From the NCBI RefSeq assembly GCF_001886715.1, contig NZ_CP018082.1, positions 3,534,001-3,598,000 of the forward strand: a DNA stretch of 64,000 nt, given 5' to 3'. Origin of the DNA: Nocardia mangyaensis. GTDB taxonomy: Bacteria > Actinomycetota > Actinomycetes > Mycobacteriales > Mycobacteriaceae. Positions 61,634 to 64,000 of the stretch are shown here, piece by piece. The notes beneath the pieces were generated by a model. It was not told where the DNA came from and searched no databases. It worked only from the letters and a program-made list of their open reading frames with translations. The translations under genes and the position numbers were made by a program. The stretch's first letter is position 1. Each line of letters opens with the position of its first letter.

Positions 61634-63730
61634 ATGCGGGAATCGCGATCGATGCGGTGGGGCCGGTTCGTCCACCGCCACCGCTTCCTGGTGCTCGGAC
61701 TGTTCGTGTTCACCGTGCTGGTCTCGGGCTGGTTCGGCCGCGACCTGGCCGACCGCTACACCCAGGAAGGCTGGTTCGACGAGAGCAGCGAGTCGGTGGC
61801 GGCCTCGAAACTGGCCGACGACACCTTCGGTCGCGACACCGACGGCGACCTGATCGTCATCTACACCGCCCCACCGGGTGCCACCGTCGACGACGCCGGT
61901 GTGCGTGGGCCGGTCATGGCCGCACTCGACGATCTGCGCGCCGACCACGGCGAACGCATCCAGAAGATCGACAGCTACTGGGACAGCCCGTTCTCTGCGA
62001 ACGCCTCGGACGAGAGCAAACAGCACGCCTTCGCCAGCATCGGGCTGGCCGGGGGTGGTGGCACCGCCACGGTCGAGAACTATCTGGCGCTCAAACCACA
62101 CCTGAACGCCGGTGTGCCCGGCGGCGGCCCCGGTGGGACGACAGTGCAGCTGGCCGGGCTGCAGCCGGTCGTCGAGGGCATCAACATCGGCATGCAGCAC
62201 GACATCCGGCGCGCGGAGATGATCGCGCTGCCGATCGTGGCCGTGCTGCTGTACTTCGTGTTCGGCGGGTTGGTCGGCGCGTTGCTGCCGGTGCTGATCG
62301 GTGGGCTCACCATTCTCGGCACCTCCGGGATCCTGCGGCTGCTCACTGCCCACATCGAGGTCAACGTTTTCGCCAGCGCGGTGATGACGCTGGTCGCGCT
62401 GGGTCTGGCGATCGACTACGGACTGTTCACGGTGACCAGATTCCGGGAGGAACTGGCCGCGGGTCGCGATGTGGAAGAGGCGACCGCGCGCACCGTCGCC
62501 ACCGCCGGGCGGACGGTTCTCTTCTCGGCGGGCATCATCGCGATCAGCCTCGGCGCGCTGTTCATCTTTCCCAACGGCGTGCTGCGATCAGTGCCTTACG
62601 GCGGCATCTCGGCGGTCATGCTGGCGGCCCTGTTGTCGGTGACCGCCCTGCCCGCCGCGCTGAGCATCGCCGGGCGGCGCATCGACTGGCTCGGCTGGAA
62701 ACGGTTTTCCCGCAGCAAGACCGAGGCCCAGATCGACGCCGGGTTCTTCTCCCGGCTCGCGCAGTGGTCGATGCGGCGGCCGTGGGCGGTGGTGATCCCG
62801 ATCGTGCTCGGTCTGCTGGCGTTGAGTATTCCGTTGCGCCACATCGAGTTCGGCGGGATCAGCGAGAAGTACCTCGCCGCCGACAACCCCGCGCGGGTGG
62901 CGCAGGAGGACTTCGACCACCTGTTCCCCGGATTCCGGACCGAACCGTTGAAGATGGTCGTGGTCGGTGCCTCCCCGCAGCAGCTCGGTGACATCCGCTA
63001 CGAGGCCAATCAGATTCCCGGGTTGACCGGTCGCTTCGAGCCCGCCGCGCCCACGAAGGACGACGTGAACGTCCTTTCGGCCGGACTCGACGACAAACGC
63101 GACGCCGACCGGGTGATCGACGCACTCCGTGACCTCCCGGAACCACCGGGCGTGCAGATCATGGTCGCCGGAATCCCGGCGCTCGAACGCGACAGCATCA
63201 ACGGACTGATCGACGGGCTGCCCCTGTTGTTGGCGATCCTGATCGCGGCGGCGCTGGCATTGATGATCGTGGCGTTCCGGTCGGTGATCCTGGCGCTGAA
63301 GGCCGTCGCGATGAGCGCGTTGAGCCTAGTGTCAACCCTGGGTGTGCTGACGTGGATCTTCGTGCAGGGCCACGGATCGGAGGTCTTCGCCTTCACGCCG
63401 GGGCCACTGATGTTCGCTGTGGTGGCACTGATCGTCACGGTGATCTTCGGCCTGTCCACCGACTACGAGGTGTTCCTGCTGTCCCGGATCGCGGAGAAAC
63501 GCGCCTCCGGCGCCGACGCGACCGAATCCATCCGCTACGGCGTCGCCCACACCGGCAGCGTCATCACCTCCGCGGCCGCGATCCTGATCGTGGTGACCGG
63601 CGCGTTCGGCTTCTCGGATCTGGTCCTGATGAAATACATCGCCTACGGCATGATCGTGGCGCTGATCATCGACGCCACCATCATTCGCATGGTGCTGACC
63701 CCGGCCCTACTCAAGATCATCTGGCGGTAG
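61634..63730 (+). CDS. MMPL family (RND-type) transporter
   Basis: A 698-residue MmpL-like protein that would export lipids or drugs using the proton gradient. One N-terminal helix (FLVLGLFVFTVLVSGWFG), a periplasmic domain, then helices in two homologous halves. The first half has ALGLAIDYGLFTVTRFREEL with the conserved Asp-Tyr, the second VIFGLSTDYEVFLLSRIAEK. Shorter than mycobacterial MmpL3, similar to the short MMPLs of Nocardia. Its 3' end overlaps the convergent regulator by 14 bp. Substrate unknown. Confidence 0.92.
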   Translation: MRESRSMRWGRFVHRHRFLVLGLFVFTVLVSGWFGRDLADRYTQEGWFDESSESVAASKLADDTFGRDTDGDLIVIYTAPPGATVDDAGVRGPVMAALDDLRADHGERIQKIDSYWDSPFSANASDESKQHAFASIGLAGGGGTATVENYLALKPHLNAGVPGGGPGGTTVQLAGLQPVVEGINIGMQHDIRRAEMIALPIVAVLLYFVFGGLVGALLPVLIGGLTILGTSGILRLLTAHIEVNVFASAVMTLVALGLAIDYGLFTVTRFREELAAGRDVEEATARTVATAGRTVLFSAGIIAISLGALFIFPNGVLRSVPYGGISAVMLAALLSVTALPAALSIAGRRIDWLGWKRFSRSKTEAQIDAGFFSRLAQWSMRRPWAVVIPIVLGLLALSIPLRHIEFGGISEKYLAADNPARVAQEDFDHLFPGFRTEPLKMVVVGASPQQLGDIRYEANQIPGLTGRFEPAAPTKDDVNVLSAGLDDKRDADRVIDALRDLPEPPGVQIMVAGIPALERDSINGLIDGLPLLLAILIAAALALMIVAFRSVILALKAVAMSALSLVSTLGVLTWIFVQGHGSEVFAFTPGPLMFAVVALIVTVIFGLSTDYEVFLLSRIAEKRASGADATESIRYGVAHTGSVITSAAAILIVVTGAFGFSDLVLMKYIAYGMIVALIIDATIIRMVLTPALLKIIWR

Positions 63731-64000
63731 CCGACCCACCCTGCTCGTAGCTCCCGTCGTCGGCGCTGCGGGGAAGGTCGGGATCGGCGGCGCCCTCGGC
63801 GTATTCGTCGGCGAAGGTGCTCGCGCCGAGTACGGCGCTCGCCGTGGCGGTGATTCGGTCGACGTCGAAGCGTTCCCCGGGCGGGAGCGCCGCGCCGACG
63901 GTGCGGCGGGTGGCGTCGGCGGCCCCGAGGAGCCGGGCCGCCCAGCCGGGTTCGCCGAGGATCGAGTGGGCCCCTGCCAGGCCCTCCAGGGTGAGAGCGA
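63717..64000 (-). CDS. C-terminal end of a large helical-repeat regulator (partial)
   Basis: The last 94 codons of a gene whose 5' part is beyond the window. The sequence ALTLEGLAGAHSILGEPGWA, ARLLGAADATRRTVGAALPP, then RFDVDRITATASAVLG is typical of the TPR-like tail of LuxR/AfsR-type ATPase regulators. It ends in an acidic, Gly-containing tail and TGA at 63719-63717. Its stop lies inside the MMPL gene (14 bp convergent overlap). The exact class cannot be told from the fragment. Confidence 0.7.
   Translation of the reverse strand, partial: ALTLEGLAGAHSILGEPGWAARLLGAADATRRTVGAALPPGERFDVDRITATASAVLGASTFADEYAEGAADPDLPRSADDGSYEQGGSATAR

Overview
The window is 64 kb of very GC-rich DNA with GTG/TTG starts, dense short operons and many TetR regulators. 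Gene content points to a mycolic-acid actinobacterium, most likely Nocardia or a close relative. The evidence is a Nocardia-type carboxylic acid reductase, a UsfX/SigF stress-sigma locus, an MMPL transporter beside an MTB12-like lipoprotein, quinone-dependent PyrD next to a DUF5703 protein, and a FadD15-like acyl-CoA synthetase. This is an inference from families, not a taxonomic test. No rRNA, tRNA, CRISPR array, insertion sequence, phage or plasmid feature was seen.

Layout. 0-8.2 kb: a type B carboxylesterase coupled to a carboxylic acid reductase, facing two overlapping FAD enzymes of isoprenoid or lipid type. 8.2-11.9 kb: a TetR gene with a palindromic operator, then a 0.9 kb patch of decayed genes, a PIG-L deacetylase and an acyl-CoA-dehydrogenase-like flavoenzyme. 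11.9-23.8 kb: a SARP/NB-ARC regulator, then a lipid or ketone catabolic region (two DUF4334 proteins, alcohol dehydrogenase, alpha/beta hydrolase, Baeyer-Villiger-type monooxygenase, cholesterol-oxidase-like GMC enzyme, methyltransferase) under three TetR regulators. 23.8-29.9 kb: a SigF stress region with two UsfX-like anti-sigma factors, a STAS protein, small membrane proteins, and a divergent pair of SigF-type promoters sharing a -35 palindrome. An operon of methyltransferase, CDGSH protein and diiron-type redox enzyme follows.

30-37.3 kb: membrane protein, acyl-CoA synthetase, a truncated sirtuin remnant, an SCO6745-type protein, PPK2, a secreted protein and a Tat-exported phosphoesterase. 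37.3-49.4 kb is the most unusual stretch. It holds a three-gene operon around a 1061-residue protein with two P-loop ATPase modules (AAA-like plus HerA-like), whose first gene is frameshifted in a short C run. Upstream on the same strand is a six-gene, tightly overlapping cluster: leucine-rich-repeat protein, ATP-grasp protein, sulfatase-fold hydrolase, two radical SAM enzymes and an ADP-ribosylglycohydrolase. It matches the functionally unexplained STM4011-STM4015 families. Two small unknown genes diverge from it. 49.4-64 kb: housekeeping and envelope genes (M20 peptidase, YbhB-like protein, acyl-CoA synthetase, GTP cyclohydrolase II, a PfkB-fold protein that has lost its catalytic Asp motif, pyrD, lipoproteins, MMPL transporter) and the end of a regulator running off the right edge.

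Recurrent themes are tail-to-tail gene overlaps and translational coupling through ATGA/GTGA/TGATG junctions. The SigF regulon hypothesis and the two candidate novel systems (the dual-ATPase operon and the STM401x-ADP-ribosylglycohydrolase operon) deserve most attention.
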